A stretch of 19,839 nucleotides of DNA from CAYZPE01 sp046050145 (GTDB lineage: Bacteria > Patescibacteriota > Minisyncoccia > Phycocordibacterales > CAYZPE01). Positions 11,924 to 19,281 of this stretch are shown piece after piece. The notes below the pieces were generated by a model. The model made no database searches and was not told the DNA's origin. It saw only the letters and a program-made list of their open reading frames with translations. Position 1 is the first letter of the stretch; each line of letters opens with the position of its first letter. A program made the position numbers and the translations under genes. The stretch covers positions 1-19,839 of the forward strand of contig JBJOQC010000008.1 of NCBI GenBank assembly GCA_046050145.1, read 5' to 3'.

Positions 11924-12196
11924 ATGCTTACAAAGACACGAAAACAAAAAATCATCAAGGAAACAAAGATTCACGATACAGACACTGGTTCTCCAGAGGT
12001 TCAGATCGGTATTATCTCAAAAAGAATTGATGAGCTTGCACTTCACCTAAAGAAGCACAAGAAAGACAAGCATTCTCGACGAGGACTTCTTCAGCTTGTA
12101 GCTGACAGACAAAAGCATATGAAGTACCTTCAAAAGAAGGATACAAAACGCTTTAACTCCCTTACTAAGAAACTTGGTCTCAAGAAAAAAGCTTAA
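11924..12196 (+). CDS. rpsO: 30S ribosomal protein S15
   Basis: S15 binds the central domain of 16S rRNA early in 30S assembly. The 90-residue protein begins MLTKTRKQKII and contains the family signature HDTDTGSPEVQIGIISKRIDEL, then LKKHKKDKHSRRGLLQLVADRQKHMKYL, ending in a lysine-rich tail. A longer in-frame reading from a GTG at 11903 is rejected: it would add seven residues that do not belong to S15 and lies inside the promoter. The gene is divergent from the Xer gene. Its stop codon is already part of the terminator stem. Confidence 0.97.
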   Translation: MLTKTRKQKIIKETKIHDTDTGSPEVQIGIISKRIDELALHLKKHKKDKHSRRGLLQLVADRQKHMKYLQKKDTKRFNSLTKKLGLKKKA

Positions 12197-12227
12197 AAAA
12201 TCCGGCCCAGCCGGTTTTTTTAAGCTT
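12189..12227 (+). terminator. Terminator overlapping the rpsO stop codon
   Basis: An outer stem AAGCTTAAAAAA/TTTTTTAAGCTT and an inner CCGGC/GCCGG, ending in a T run. The TAA stop (12194-12196) is within the left arm. Confidence 0.88.
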
Positions 12228-12271
12228 ATGACGGTCTCGTGGAAACTTCCTGCAAGGCATGAATGTTAAAA

Positions 12272-12280
12272 TGGTATACT
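12272..12280 (+). promoter_or_regulatory. Extended -10 promoter of the NYN-domain gene
   Basis: TGG followed by TATACT (12275-12280). The predicted leader of about 60 nt is T-rich; no clear -35. Confidence 0.5.
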
Positions 12281-12348
12281 GTAGACATCGAATCTTTTTA
12301 TAAAGAAGTTTGTAGCAAATTTTTAATAGTATTTAATCTTTTATTTTT

Positions 12349-12867
12349 ATGAGTGTTATTAAACACACAGAACAACGAGTTGGTATTTTTATAGACACAC
12401 AGAATCTGTATCACAGTGCAAAAAACCTCTACAAAGCACGTGTTAACTTTGGAAATGTAGTTGAGGACGGTCTCGCAGGACGTCAGCTTATTCGTGCAAT
12501 AGCATATGTTATTACTACTGAGTCAGGCGACGAGCAAGGTTTTTTTGAAGCGCTTGGAAAAATTGGTATTGAAGCAAAGACAAAAGACCTTCAGATATTT
12601 GCAGGAGGGAGCAAAAAGGCAGACTGGGACGTCGGACTTGCGGTAGATGCTATTAAAATGGCTCCGAAGCTCGATACTATTATCCTTGTTTCTGGAGACG
12701 GAGACTTTGTTCCTCTTGTTGAATATTTAAAAACTAATGAAGGATGCCAAGTGGAAGTACTCTCATTCGGCAAATCAACATCAGCGAAACTTAAAGAAGT
12801 AGCCGACGACTTTATTGATCTTGATCAAGACTCAAAGCGTTATCTTATGCGAGGAGGAAGGAGATAA
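12349..12867 (+). CDS. NYN-domain (LabA/DUF88-like) putative RNase
   Basis: 172 residues matching the NYN/PIN-like family of metal-dependent nucleases. The acidic cluster is visible: GIFIDTQNLYHSAK (Asp16, Asn19), KKADWDVGLAVDAI (Asp92, Asp94, Asp100) and LVSGDGDFVPLVEYL (Asp117, Asp119). The family is linked to RNA processing or decay, but the target is not predictable here. The AT-rich leader has no Shine-Dalgarno. A short basic tail (RYLMRGGRR) closes the protein. No terminator separates it clearly from the next gene, though that gene has its own -10. Confidence 0.88.
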   Translation: MSVIKHTEQRVGIFIDTQNLYHSAKNLYKARVNFGNVVEDGLAGRQLIRAIAYVITTESGDEQGFFEALGKIGIEAKTKDLQIFAGGSKKADWDVGLAVDAIKMAPKLDTIILVSGDGDFVPLVEYLKTNEGCQVEVLSFGKSTSAKLKEVADDFIDLDQDSKRYLMRGGRR

Positions 12868-12924
12868 AAGAGTAATTAAGGTAGTTTTTTAAAACCTGTT
12901 GAAAGAGGTATTGTAACTTTCGGT

Positions 12925-12930
12925 TATAAT
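12925..12930 (+). promoter_or_regulatory. -10 element upstream of the one-pass membrane protein gene
   Basis: A perfect TATAAT with a 19-base gap to the ATG at 12950 (leader about 12 nt). TTGAAA at 12899-12904 is 20 bp away, longer than ideal. Confidence 0.4.
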
Positions 12931-12949
12931 AAAAAGAATAAAAAATATA

Positions 12950-13930
12950 ATGCCTCCGAAAGATTCTTTAAAAAATACATTTCAGGACGATGAAATCAAG
13001 CGTGCTCTAGCGCAAGCTAAACCACAAAATACCGATGCTTTAAAAAAAGCTCTTTTTCAAAGTGCTACACAAGAAATTACAAAGCCAGCAACTCCAGAAG
13101 TAAAAGGAGTGATTGAAGAACCTCACCTTATAAAACCTCTTCGAACCTATCAAGGAGATGTAGCAGAGGCAGTACAAACAAAAAATGAGTCTGTAGTGAG
13201 TATTAGCCTTGCAGAAAAAAAAAGAAATGAGGATGCTCCATACACTCCACCAAAAAATAATACTTTTATAATACTCATCATAAGTGCAGTACTTATTTTT
13301 GGAGGCATATTTGCTGTTGTAATAACCCTAAGCACACGATCTACGACAGATGCACCTGTAGTTATTCCAAAACCAACAAGTCTTATTTCAGCAAGCAAAG
13401 AGACTGAGATTGCTATTTCTGAAATCAACACATCTAATGCGTTTCAAACTTTTAAACAAAAGGGTGACACTCTTGGTATTTCTGTAGGATCTCTTGGGGC
13501 ACTTTTTATAACAGACCCTCTTAAAGAAGAGCAGGTTTCACCTCAGGCGCTTTTCCAGGTAATTGCACCAAACGCACCTGCACAACTCGTACGATCGCTG
13601 ACAGACTTTATGATTGGATCATTTGCAAAAGAGATTGAAACAGAAACCTTTGTAATACTTACAACAAACTCTTTTGAATTAAGCTTCTCGGGAATGCTTG
13701 GTTGGGAAAAGACTATTCGTAATGATCTTATAGGTTTTGCACCAACAAACACAGGAAACTTCTCTGATATGTTTATAAAAAACAAAGATGTTCGTGTAAT
13801 TAAGAATACAGACGGTGTTATTGTCTTTATGTATTCATTCCTTAACCCAAATACAATAGTACTTGCTCAAAGTAGTGAATCTTTTATAGCGATACTTAAT
13901 CAATTCACCACAAATCAACTTGTGAGGTAG
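12950..13930 (+). CDS. One-pass membrane protein with a large outer domain, unknown function
   Basis: 326 residues. The first 100 or so are polar and cytoplasmic in style (ending SLAEKKRNEDAPYTPPKNN). One strong transmembrane helix follows (about 105-127) and then a roughly 195-residue domain that should lie outside. The outer domain ends with IKNKDVRVIKNTDGVIVFMYSFLNPNTIVLAQSSESFIAIL. I associate this style of protein with Parcubacteria genomes from memory, but I can name no function and cannot cite a domain. It sits between the NYN gene and dksA without obvious operon signals. Confidence 0.75.
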   Translation: MPPKDSLKNTFQDDEIKRALAQAKPQNTDALKKALFQSATQEITKPATPEVKGVIEEPHLIKPLRTYQGDVAEAVQTKNESVVSISLAEKKRNEDAPYTPPKNNTFIILIISAVLIFGGIFAVVITLSTRSTTDAPVVIPKPTSLISASKETEIAISEINTSNAFQTFKQKGDTLGISVGSLGALFITDPLKEEQVSPQALFQVIAPNAPAQLVRSLTDFMIGSFAKEIETETFVILTTNSFELSFSGMLGWEKTIRNDLIGFAPTNTGNFSDMFIKNKDVRVIKNTDGVIVFMYSFLNPNTIVLAQSSESFIAILNQFTTNQLVR

Positions 13931-13965
13931 GGGACAGAGCCTGTTTTTCTTTTTAAGACTCGATT

Positions 13966-13974
13966 TGTTATACT
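13966..13974 (+). promoter_or_regulatory. Extended -10 promoter of dksA-like/comM (leaderless)
   Basis: TGT followed by TATACT (13969-13974); exactly six bases to the ATG at 13981. Confidence 0.65.
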
Positions 13975-13980
13975 AGGCTC

Positions 13981-14355
13981 ATGGAAAAAAATGACATGCA
14001 ACAATTCAAACAGAAACTAGAACAAGAAAGGGAATTACTCAGAAAAGAACTTGAAACTGTAGGGAGAGTAAACCCTGATAATCCTCTTGATTGGGAACCT
14101 CGTCCAACCGATACTAACTTTGCAGCGGCAGATCCAAATGAAGTTGCTGATACCATCGAAGATTTTGAACAAAACACAGGTATTCTTAAACAGTTAGAGA
14201 TTCGCTGGAATGAAGTAAAAAATGCACTAGATAAAATAGAAAAAGGAACCTACGGAACATGTGAAGTTTCAGGAGACGCGATAGAAAAAGAGCGTCTCGA
14301 AGCAAATCCAGCAGCCCGTACATGTATGGCGCATAAAGATACGGAGTTACAATAA
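13981..14355 (+). CDS. DksA/TraR-family protein with degenerate zinc finger
   Basis: DksA-type proteins enter the RNA polymerase secondary channel and tune initiation. This one has 124 residues: an N-terminal coiled coil (about 5-30 and 55-90) with DPNEVADTIEDFEQ near the tip, and a C-terminal finger YGTCEVSGDAIEKERLEANPAARTC. Of the four usual zinc cysteines only Cys94 and Cys115 remain; the partners are Ser97 and His118. Zinc may be lost or bound differently. It is the first gene of a tight unit with comM (five-base gap) and is predicted to be leaderless. Any role in the stringent response is inference. Confidence 0.85.
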   Translation: MEKNDMQQFKQKLEQERELLRKELETVGRVNPDNPLDWEPRPTDTNFAAADPNEVADTIEDFEQNTGILKQLEIRWNEVKNALDKIEKGTYGTCEVSGDAIEKERLEANPAARTCMAHKDTELQ

Positions 14356-14360
14356 CAGCT

Positions 14361-15902
14361 ATGGGTTTTGCAAAAATTCACAGTGCGCAAACCTCACTCC
14401 TTAAGGCCCACATAGTGGACATTGAGACAGACCTTTCTCAAGGTCTGTTTTCTTTTGGAATTGTTGGACTTCCTGACAAGGCTGTTGAGGAGTCAGAAGA
14501 TAGGGTTATAGCTGCAATAAAAAATAGTGGCTTTACCTCTCCTAAAACATCTAATCAAAAAATTACCATATCACTTGCACCAGCAGATCTTAAAAAGGAA
14601 GGCCCATCTTTTGATGTTGGAATTGCACTTGCATATCTTCTCGCAGCAAAAGAAATAGTTTTTGATGCTCGTAAAAAAATATTCTTAGGGGAACTTTCAC
14701 TTGATGGCATAGTCAGAAAAATTAGTGGGGTACTTCCTCTTGTTAGAGAAGCACATAAGAGGGGATTTGAAGAGATTTTTGTACCGAAAGAAAATGCTGA
14801 AGAAGCAGCCCTTATTGAGGGAATTACTATATATGGAGTAACAACCCTTAAAGAAGTCACGGAACATCTTAGCTCTAAAAAAGAAAAGAAGGTTCTGATA
14901 CAGCCCCAACCAAGAACACAGATTACTCAAAAAGTTTCTATTTCAGTTGATTTTGCCGATATTAAAGGTCAGGAGAGTGCAAAGAGGGGGCTTGAAATCG
15001 CAGCAGCTGGTGGGCACAATATTGCAATGTGGGGACCACCAGGAACAGGAAAGACCATGCTCGCAAAAGCGTTCGCAGGAATATTACCCCCACTTTCTTT
15101 TGATGAAGTACTCGAGGTTACAGGAATTCATTCTGTCTCAGGATCACTTGAGGGAAATCTCATCACAGAACCTCCATTTCGATCACCTCACCACACCTCA
15201 TCACACGTTTCTCTTGTTGGAGGTGGAGCTCTGCCAAAGCCAGGAGAAATAACTTTGGCACATAAAGGTGTTTTGTTTCTCGACGAATTCCCAGAGTTTG
15301 ACCGACGAGTTGTAGAAGCTCTCCGAGAACCTCTTGAGGAAGGGATGATCAGCGTTTCTCGGGCACGAGGCACAGCTCGCTTTCCAGCCCAGGTAATTTT
15401 GGTTGCGGCAATGAATCCATGTCCGTGTGGCAACTTTGGAGTTAAAGGTAAAAACTGCACCTGTTCACCAATCACTATTCATAGATATCAAAGAAAAATA
15501 TCAGGGCCTATTGCAGACCGTATTGATATGTGGATCGAGGTATCAAAAATTAATCACGAGTCTCTCGGAGAAAAAAGAGTGGGGGAAGGAGAGAGTCTGC
15601 ATATACGAGAAAGGGTAGGTAAAGCTCGAGAAAAACAAAAAGAGCGTTTTGAAAAACTTAAACTGTCTATTTCAAAAAATAGTGAACTTTCGGGAAAGCA
15701 TATTACAGAACACCTCACACTCTCGCCAGATGCTAAGAACACACTCAATCAGTTTGCGAAAAAATTAGACATATCAGCAAGAAGTTATCACCGCATTATA
15801 AAACTCGCTCAAACAATTGCCGACCTTGCGGGAATAGACATCATAGGCAAAGAACATATGCTTGAGGCGCTCCAATATAGAAGAAAACAGCAGGAGATAT
15901 AG
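14361..15902 (+). CDS. comM: ComM/YifB-type Mg-chelatase-like AAA+ ATPase
   Basis: ComM helicases drive branch migration when incoming DNA is integrated during natural transformation. The 513-residue protein has the three family parts. An N-terminal Lon-substrate-like domain (about 1-170) begins MGFAKIHSAQ. The AAA+ core has Walker A GPPGTGKT (225-232) and Walker B VLFLDEF (304-310). The C-terminal Mg-chelatase domain follows. A CPCGNFGVKGKNCTC cluster (Cys354, 356, 366, 368) fits the zinc site of the family. It follows the DksA-like gene after five bases and should share its leaderless transcript. No other competence gene is in the window. Confidence 0.93.
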   Translation: MGFAKIHSAQTSLLKAHIVDIETDLSQGLFSFGIVGLPDKAVEESEDRVIAAIKNSGFTSPKTSNQKITISLAPADLKKEGPSFDVGIALAYLLAAKEIVFDARKKIFLGELSLDGIVRKISGVLPLVREAHKRGFEEIFVPKENAEEAALIEGITIYGVTTLKEVTEHLSSKKEKKVLIQPQPRTQITQKVSISVDFADIKGQESAKRGLEIAAAGGHNIAMWGPPGTGKTMLAKAFAGILPPLSFDEVLEVTGIHSVSGSLEGNLITEPPFRSPHHTSSHVSLVGGGALPKPGEITLAHKGVLFLDEFPEFDRRVVEALREPLEEGMISVSRARGTARFPAQVILVAAMNPCPCGNFGVKGKNCTCSPITIHRYQRKISGPIADRIDMWIEVSKINHESLGEKRVGEGESLHIRERVGKAREKQKERFEKLKLSISKNSELSGKHITEHLTLSPDAKNTLNQFAKKLDISARSYHRIIKLAQTIADLAGIDIIGKEHMLEALQYRRKQQEI

Positions 15903-15920
15903 AAACAAGATATAGGATTA

Positions 15921-15957
15921 AAAAAACCGCGGAAGCCCTAGGGCTTCCGCGGTTTTT
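15921..15957. terminator. Bidirectional terminator between comM and the M23 gene
   Basis: A perfect 26-bp palindrome (15927-15952, arms CCGCGGAAGCCCT) flanked by A and T runs; it serves both convergent genes. Confidence 0.92.
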
Positions 15958-15964
15958 CTATATT

Positions 15965-16981
15965 TTAAAACGGATTCTTCGCTCCGCGAATTTCAAAGTG
16001 AACATGAGGACCTGTTGATTTTCCTGTTGATCCTATAAACCCAATAATCTGCCCCTTAATCACACTCTCTCCTTGGAATACTATATTTTCACTGTTGTGT
16101 GAATACAAAGTCTGAGTACCATTTGGGTGAGCGATAACGATATAGTTTCCATATCCACCATTCCATCCTCCACTTCGACTTACAATAACTTCCCCTGAAG
16201 CTGCAGCTACAATAGGAGTCCCTACTGGGGCCGCGAGATCCACTCCATTATATCCATGAATTCCTTGAGTTTTTCTTCCTCCAGTAATTGGTCGTATAAA
16301 ATAACCTGCTACCACTGTTGTATTAGAAGAAGCAATATTTTGAGAGTTCGTATGTTCAGAATGAGACTCTCCGTCAGGCACAATCACAACATCACCAACC
16401 TTAAGAGCTACCCCTTCAGCAATATTATTAAAACCAGCAATTTCCTTGGCATCTCCACCATATTTTTTAGCGATAGTGCTTAATGTGTCACCCTTTACAA
16501 CAGTATGTCTTACTCCAGAAACAGGAAGGATAACTAGAGTTTGCCCCTCTGTAATCACATTACCTTTAATATCATTACTCCATCGAATAGTATCCACTGA
16601 AACATTAAACATACTTGCGATCTGAGAAAGATTATCTCCAGGACGTACCACATACAGACTTATCTGGTCACTTGTAGGGCGCACATCCTTAAGAGCTTCA
16701 CCTGAAGGCGAAATATCTGGCACCAAAGCGGTACCGTTTACAATAGTTATTTCACCACCTCCTTCTGACACAGTACCAGGACCAATACTTGCCTGAAGAA
16801 GTGCCATGTTTTGAGTATTTACACTTCCTGATCTATATACCTCTTTTGTTCCGCCAAGTAAGTCTGCCATGAAAGAAAAAATACCAGCATGCGCTTGTGC
16901 TGGTAGGGCAAGGTAACTTGAGACGAATATAAAAGAAAAAAGCGTCTGCATTGAAACAGAAACTACTTTTCTATATGTCAC
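15965..16981 (-). CDS. Exported M23-type peptidase with two LysM domains
   Basis: Probably a cell-wall protein. I choose the GTG at 16981 (338 residues) because AAGGAG (16991-16996) lies nine bases upstream; a TTG seven codons earlier is the alternative. With that start, residue numbers are seven lower than those given next, which count from the TTG. The signal peptide ends near AQAHA (35-39). Two LysM modules (about 116-160 and 165-209) should bind peptidoglycan. An M23 domain (about 235-345) follows, with YSH (His302) and HVHFE (His333, His335). The usual HxxxD zinc motif reads YNGVD: Asp255 is present but Tyr251 replaces the first His. A His lies two residues earlier, at 249. Activity is therefore uncertain. 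Confidence 0.87.
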   Translation of the reverse strand: MTYRKVVSVSMQTLFSFIFVSSYLALPAQAHAGIFSFMADLLGGTKEVYRSGSVNTQNMALLQASIGPGTVSEGGGEITIVNGTALVPDISPSGEALKDVRPTSDQISLYVVRPGDNLSQIASMFNVSVDTIRWSNDIKGNVITEGQTLVILPVSGVRHTVVKGDTLSTIAKKYGGDAKEIAGFNNIAEGVALKVGDVVIVPDGESHSEHTNSQNIASSNTTVVAGYFIRPITGGRKTQGIHGYNGVDLAAPVGTPIVAAASGEVIVSRSGGWNGGYGNYIVIAHPNGTQTLYSHNSENIVFQGESVIKGQIIGFIGSTGKSTGPHVHFEIRGAKNPF

Positions 16982-17183
16982 CCTGCCTTTCTCCTTAGTC
17001 AAAGAGACAAGAGAGGGATCATGTGGGGTAAGTGAAATAAGGTTAAATAAATAAAGGATGAAGATCCTGACTGTACAGATATGGCTCTAATAAGCCATAC
17101 AAATCATACTATCAATACCGTATACCTTCCGATTATACCTTTTTGAGACCCCGGGTCAATAGGCCTGTGGATACACTTCGACA

Positions 17184-17192
17184 TGGTATAGT
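17184..17192 (+). promoter_or_regulatory. Extended -10 promoter of the UvrD-type helicase gene (leaderless)
   Basis: TGG followed by TATAGT (17187-17192), with six bases to the ATG at 17199. A near-perfect inverted DnaA box, TGTGGATAC (17166-17174, 8 of 9), lies just upstream. The rest of 17003-17198 holds a small TATGGCT/AGCCATA hairpin near 17080-17100. Confidence 0.6.
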
Positions 17193-17198
17193 AGCCCA

Positions 17199-19136
17199 AT
17201 GTCTTCATTAAATCCGGCACAACAACAGGCGGTTGAAACAACAGAAGGACCTCTTTTAATTGTGGCGGGAGCCGGAGCCGGAAAAACAAAAACCTTAACT
17301 CACAGAATTAGAAATATTATAAAAAAAGGCGTGTCACCTTCGAGCATTCTTGCGATCACATTTACCAACAAAGCAGCGAAAGAGATGCGCGAACGAGTAC
17401 ATGCACTCCTCTCTGAAGACAGAGATCTTAATTTACCTGTTTCAAATACCGAGAGGCCTTTTGTAAGCACATTTCATGCTCTTGGGGTTCATATACTAAA
17501 AGAACAGTCTGAACTTCTTGGTCTTCCAAGACATTTTTCTATTTTTGACAAAGATGATGCAAAAAGAACTCTCAAGGCCTGTATAATAGAGGCAAATCTC
17601 GACCCGAAACAATATGAGCCAGGTAAAATTGGAGGGATAATCTCACGAGAGAAGGGAAATTTTGTTACCTGCGACCAGTATGAGGCAGATGCAGGGGACG
17701 ACTACACAAAACGAATTACCGCTCGTATCTGGAGACTCTACGAAGATGCGTTACAAAAAGAGAAAGCTCTCGACTTTGACGACCTGCTTCTAAAGACAGC
17801 TCTTCTTCTCAAGAGAAATATCACCGTTGCTCAACACTATCAAAATGTCTGGAAATACGTTCATATAGATGAGTATCAGGACACAAACCATGTTCAGTAC
17901 CAGATTGCAAAGATTATTTCTGCAGGACATCGCAACATTTGTGCGGTGGGGGATATTGACCAAAATATTTATAGTTGGCGAGGAGCGCAGATCCGAAATA
18001 TTATTGATTTTGAAAAAGATTATCCAGAAGCAAAAGTACTCCTTCTTGAACAAAACTATCGTTCAACAAAAACAATCCTCGAAGTTGCAAATGCTGTTAT
18101 TGCAAAGAACAAGATGCGCCGAGATAAAAACCTTTTTACAGAGAACTCTCAAGGAGAAAAGGTTGGTATATATGAAGCCTATGACGAAAGTGATGAAGCT
18201 ATGTTTGTAGCACAACGAGTAAAGAAGCTCCAAGAAAAAGGGGTTGATCCAAAAGAAATTGCTGTACTTTTTCGTGCCAACTTCCAGTCTCGCACCCTCG
18301 AAGAGGCCTGTCTTAAAGAAAATATACCGTATCAAGTACTCGGCACACGCTTTTTTGAACGAAAGGAAGTTAAAGATGTGCTTTCTTTTGTTCGTGCAAG
18401 TTTAAACCCGGAAAGTCTTGCTGATATTAAGCGAATCATAAACGTGCCAGCACGAGGAATAGGAAAAGTTACCCTCCTTAAAATAGTAGAGAAAAAAATT
18501 GGAGAACTTCCTCACAATACACAATCAAAAGTAAACTCTTTTTTTAACCTTCTCAAGAAGATCAGAGAAGTTGCTCTTGAAAAAAAACCAAGTGAAACAA
18601 TAAAATTTATTATTGAGCAAAGCGGTCTTGAGCAAGAATTAAAGAAAGAAAAAAATGAAGAGGGACTTGAGCGACTAGAAAACATACAAGAACTTGTATC
18701 TCTCGCACAGCGGTACGACACCCTCGAAAATGGCCTTGAGAAACTCCTTACGGACGCAGCGCTCGCAAGTGATCAAGACGAACTCGAAAGACCAAAAGAT
18801 GGGGTAAAACTCATGACCATTCACGCTTCAAAAGGACTTGAATTTGATTATGTTTTTATTGTTGGTCTCGAAGAAGGACTCTTTCCACACAAACGATTTG
18901 ATGCTGGAAATATTTCAACAGATCAAGCAGAGGAGGAGAGGAGACTCTTCTATGTAGCCCTTACAAGAGCACGAACAAAACTCTATCTCTCATACGCCCA
19001 AGTACGCACCATCTTTGGATCTCGACAGGTAAATATTCCTTCAGAATTTATCTTTGATGTATCAGAAGAAAACAGCGAAAAAGAAGATCGTGACTGGGAT
19101 GCTCCACGAAAGTCACTTCTCACTATAGATTTTTGA
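17199..19136 (+). CDS. UvrD/PcrA/Rep-type superfamily 1 DNA helicase
   Basis: A 3'-5' helicase for repair and clearing replication forks. All SF1A motifs are present in order. They are the Q-motif LNPAQQQAV, Walker A AGAGAGKT (23-30; Ala replaces the usual Ser), Ia TFTNKAAKEM, II DEYQDTN (224-230), III GDIDQNIYSWRGA (251-263) and IV LEQNYRST (283-290). Motif V is TIHASKGLEFDYVFIVGLEEG and VI is EEERRLFYVALTRAR. At 645 residues it is shorter than UvrD or PcrA (about 720) and lacks their long C-terminal tail, so I leave the paralogue name open. The predicted transcript begins at the ATG. It is monocistronic, with hairpins downstream. Confidence 0.95.
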   Translation: MSSLNPAQQQAVETTEGPLLIVAGAGAGKTKTLTHRIRNIIKKGVSPSSILAITFTNKAAKEMRERVHALLSEDRDLNLPVSNTERPFVSTFHALGVHILKEQSELLGLPRHFSIFDKDDAKRTLKACIIEANLDPKQYEPGKIGGIISREKGNFVTCDQYEADAGDDYTKRITARIWRLYEDALQKEKALDFDDLLLKTALLLKRNITVAQHYQNVWKYVHIDEYQDTNHVQYQIAKIISAGHRNICAVGDIDQNIYSWRGAQIRNIIDFEKDYPEAKVLLLEQNYRSTKTILEVANAVIAKNKMRRDKNLFTENSQGEKVGIYEAYDESDEAMFVAQRVKKLQEKGVDPKEIAVLFRANFQSRTLEEACLKENIPYQVLGTRFFERKEVKDVLSFVRASLNPESLADIKRIINVPARGIGKVTLLKIVEKKIGELPHNTQSKVNSFFNLLKKIREVALEKKPSETIKFIIEQSGLEQELKKEKNEEGLERLENIQELVSLAQRYDTLENGLEKLLTDAALASDQDELERPKDGVKLMTIHASKGLEFDYVFIVGLEEGLFPHKRFDAGNISTDQAEEERRLFYVALTRARTKLYLSYAQVRTIFGSRQVNIPSEFIFDVSEENSEKEDRDWDAPRKSLLTIDF

Positions 19137-19157
19137 ATTCCCTTTATAGGGGAATTC
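19135..19157 (+). other. Hairpin overlapping the end of the helicase gene
   Basis: GAATTCCC pairs with GGGGAATTC, beginning at the last codons; there is no T run, so alone it is not a terminator. It may protect the 3' end or add to the next structure. Confidence 0.5.
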
Positions 19158-19159
19158 AT

Positions 19160-19210
19160 GTCAGAAAGTTTTGGATAACGCTAGTTATCTAAAACTTTCT
19201 GACTATTTTT
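19160..19210 (+). terminator. Terminator after the helicase gene, 20-bp stem
   Basis: The arms 19160-19179 and 19184-19203 pair over 20 positions with one G-U, around a GCTA loop, and are followed by TATTTTT. Confidence 0.9.
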
Positions 19211-19241
19211 CTCGCAAAGAAAAAAATTAATTTAAAAATCT

Positions 19242-19270
19242 TTGACTAAAGTGTAATAAAAGCTTACAAA
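19242..19270 (+). promoter_or_regulatory. Promoter of rsmA
   Basis: TTGACT (19242-19247), a 17-bp spacer and TACAAA (19265-19270). The predicted leader before the ATG at 19282 is about 5 nt. Confidence 0.5.
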
Positions 19271-19281
19271 GAGAGTTATAT

